From Vanrija pseudolonga (Eukaryota; Basidiomycota; Tremellomycetes; Trichosporonales; Trichosporonaceae): a DNA stretch of 64,000 nt. Of this stretch, positions 62,412 to 64,000 are shown in pieces (the stretch's first letter is position 1; each line of letters begins with the position of its first letter). Where the stretch lies: contig NC_085853.1 in the NCBI RefSeq assembly GCF_020906515.1, positions 2,542,001 to 2,606,000 on the forward strand, given 5' to 3'. A model generated the notes under the pieces. The model was not told the origin of the DNA. It was given only the letters and a program-made list of their open reading frames with translations, and did no database searches. A program made the translations under genes and the position numbers.

Positions 62412-64000
62412 ATGAGAATACCAGCACCGCCGGCGGGAGCGGGGTGAGTAGGGCAGCGGCAGCGGAGCGTAGCGCAAAACCGGCTGACAATCTGCAGCAT
62501 TGCCGTTCCCGTCCTGACGCTGCTTGCGGCGTTCGTCGTCCTCATCTTTGGCTTTGCCGAGGCGTACTGGACCAACCATGCGAGCGACTGGGGTGCGTGG
62601 TGGCGTGTGGCGGGCGTATTGGAAGCGGTGCTGACGATCACAGACACCTACCGCATGTTCGAGTCGAGAGAGTACAAGAACTGGAGCACGCCAGTGGCCA
62701 TTTTTTTCATCGGCCTCGCGCTCATCGGCTTCGGCGTGGGGTGGTTTGGCCTCAAGGCGCGGCAGAGCGCCCGGGTGCGCCGCGTCGTCGTCTGCCTCGC
62801 GCTCGCGTCGGCCGCTGTGCCGCTGACCTTGCCGCTCGCCGTTATCAACATTGTGCGAAGATATGTCACCAAGGAGTTCATCGTCCACAACTGTGGCCTG
62901 CAGTGGATGGCGACGCACAAGGTCTCGTCGTCTTTCACGCTCGACCTGGAGAAGAGTAGGTCGCTGATGAAGGGCAGAGCTGACATTGCAGCGTGCGAGC
63001 CGCTCTGGAAGCGCGACACCAACCTGTGCATCACCGCTTCCGTCTTTCTCCTCCTGTACTCGGTCTGGCTTACCGTCTACGGCATCTGGGCGTACCGCCG
63101 CCTGTCGACGCCAGCACGCCCACGCATTTCCGCACCGCTGAGCTACATTGACGGTGGACCTCGCAAGTCCGAGGCCGACACGATCCGGAGCTTTGGCAGC
63201 GTCGTGAGCTTTGGCACCGGCGCACCAAGCATGTGGACTGCCGGGACGCACACCCTGCCCTCGACGCCGCAGAAGCTGCACAAGCTCGGCGACAGGACAG
63301 AAGTGCTCACGGAAGCGGAAGTCGACGGCGGGAGTGCTCTCCATGTGCCCGTGGACGAGGAGGAGGGCGACGACGTCTTCCTGGACAAGCCGCGCGCGCA
63401 CTTCCTCATGGCCGAGGGCTCCTCCCCACGCGGTTCGACCGAGAGCCAGCGGGACAGCTTCAAGACGGCGCCAGGGTCAGCACGTACCTCGCTCCAGGCA
63501 GCACGCGAGCTCGACAAGCGGCTTTCGGCACGGCCCATCCAATCGGCGCGTCAGTACTCCGTGTTTGAGACCGACTCGTCCGCGGACGGCGAGAGCAGGA
63601 AGAGCATGGCGACGAGCGTGGGTTCCCCTAGCCCGAAACGCAAGACGCTGCCCGCGCTGCCCCCAAGCGCGAGCGCACGGAGCAGCACGAAGGCGAATGA
63701 GCGGGCGGGCGGGGTATCCAGCGTCGCGAGTGGGCGGGACGGCAGGCTGAGCAGCCGCATCAGCGACATCCTGAGTGGCATGCCCCCTCCCCCACCGATC
63801 CCAGCAGGCGGGTTCGACCTCGGCCGGTGGGGCCAGGCGAACCGGGCTGCGACGCGGAGCACGACCGAGCTCACAGCGGCGGCCGCTGCCCTCTCGCCCC
63901 CGCCGCCAAGTTATGCCCCTGACCGCCGCTCGGCACGCAACTCGCGCCTCACGACGCGGACCACCGCAAGTGACAGGCTCACGAACCGCGGCAGCCATGT
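62412..64000 (+). CDS. Membrane protein with long disordered tail and PPSY motif (3' end outside window)
   Basis: Exons 62412-62443, 62498-62592, 62644-62955 and 62992 onward (introns 54, 51 and 36 nt) stay in frame to the window edge, with about 482 residues visible. A short N-terminus (MRIPAPPAGAG) leads into span 1 (PVLTLLAAFVVLIFGF). Further spans are VAIFFIGLALIGFGVGWF, VVVCLALASAAVPLTLPLAV and ITASVFLLLYSVWLTVY, with a soluble loop holding two Cys (HNCGLQW and LEKTCEPLW) between the last two. The remaining 300 residues are Ser/Arg/Pro-rich and probably cytosolic, with an acidic patch (VDEEEGDDVF), MPPPPPIP and, near the edge, SPPPPSYAPD. The PPSY is of the type found across the array, though the protein has no family helical domain. 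Arrangement resembles fungal sensor-type membrane proteins; function unknown. Confidence 0.75.

Noticed and set aside
1-64000. Transposable, viral, CRISPR or rRNA elements
   Set aside because: I looked for terminal repeats, reverse-transcriptase or transposase motifs, regularly spaced repeats and rRNA cores and saw none; the paralogs are dispersed single genes, not copies with shared ends.

Overview
The window is nuclear DNA of a GC-rich fungus, most likely a basidiomycetous yeast of the Tremellomycetes (Trichosporonales-like). The sequence evidence is: genes broken by very short introns (about 32-60 nt) with GTGAGT/GTAAGT donors, a CTGAC or CTAAC branch site and CAG acceptors; TATA boxes about 50-180 nt upstream of ATGs; a eukaryotic tRNA-Asn gene with an 11-nt intron; and fungal families (Dal5-type permease, drug MFS, taurine/sulfonate dioxygenase, secreted LPMO-like protein). 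The order-level placement is inference.

The outstanding content is a gene family I do not recognise. Seventeen members lie between 1 and 46.1 kb (15 on +, 2 on -). Most encode the same modules in order: a variable, often Pro/Ser-rich N-terminus; a helical domain of about 80-90 residues (a DVxxAL-like helix, an AVxxAYVxxK helix, a KLxxLExR helix and a final FxxVRxxxxLxxS helix); a PPxY or LPxY motif; and frequently a C-terminal coiled coil. Intron positions, phases and exon lengths are conserved even where sequence is not: the core exon is 97-118 nt and ends in phase 0 after LExR, and it is preceded by an exon of exactly 71 nt in three members. These introns can be rebuilt with open frames and correct phase. 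PPxY motifs bind WW domains such as those of Rsp5/Nedd4 ubiquitin ligases, so the members could be WW-domain ligands or adaptors; that is inference.

Layout. 1-15.6 kb: dense array of family members, with one unrelated multi-span membrane gene at 2.8-3.8 kb. 16-20.5 kb: two more members and three candidate micro-ORFs on the minus strand. 22.1-26.3 kb: a divergent pair, TauD/Jlp1-like sulfonate dioxygenase (-) and Dal5/Soa1-like anion permease (+), suggesting sulfonate use. 28.6-32 kb: two family members flanking tRNA-Asn. 33-37.3 kb: a 1423-aa intronless helical-repeat protein. 38.8-46.1 kb: three more members, including the 905-aa giant, with an SDR-like gene among them. 46.8-51.2 kb: metabolic genes (NmrA-like, peroxisomal enoyl-CoA hydratase/isomerase with a C-terminal AKL, fused aconitase X). 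51.8-64 kb: a protein with a HEL segment, a secreted LPMO-like protein, two paralogous four-span membrane proteins in tandem, an MFS drug transporter, and a membrane protein with a PPSY-bearing tail that runs off the window.

I see no rRNA, CRISPR, IS-like element, retroelement or viral remnant. Exon boundaries were worked out by eye from splice signals and frame; no alignment or expression data were available.
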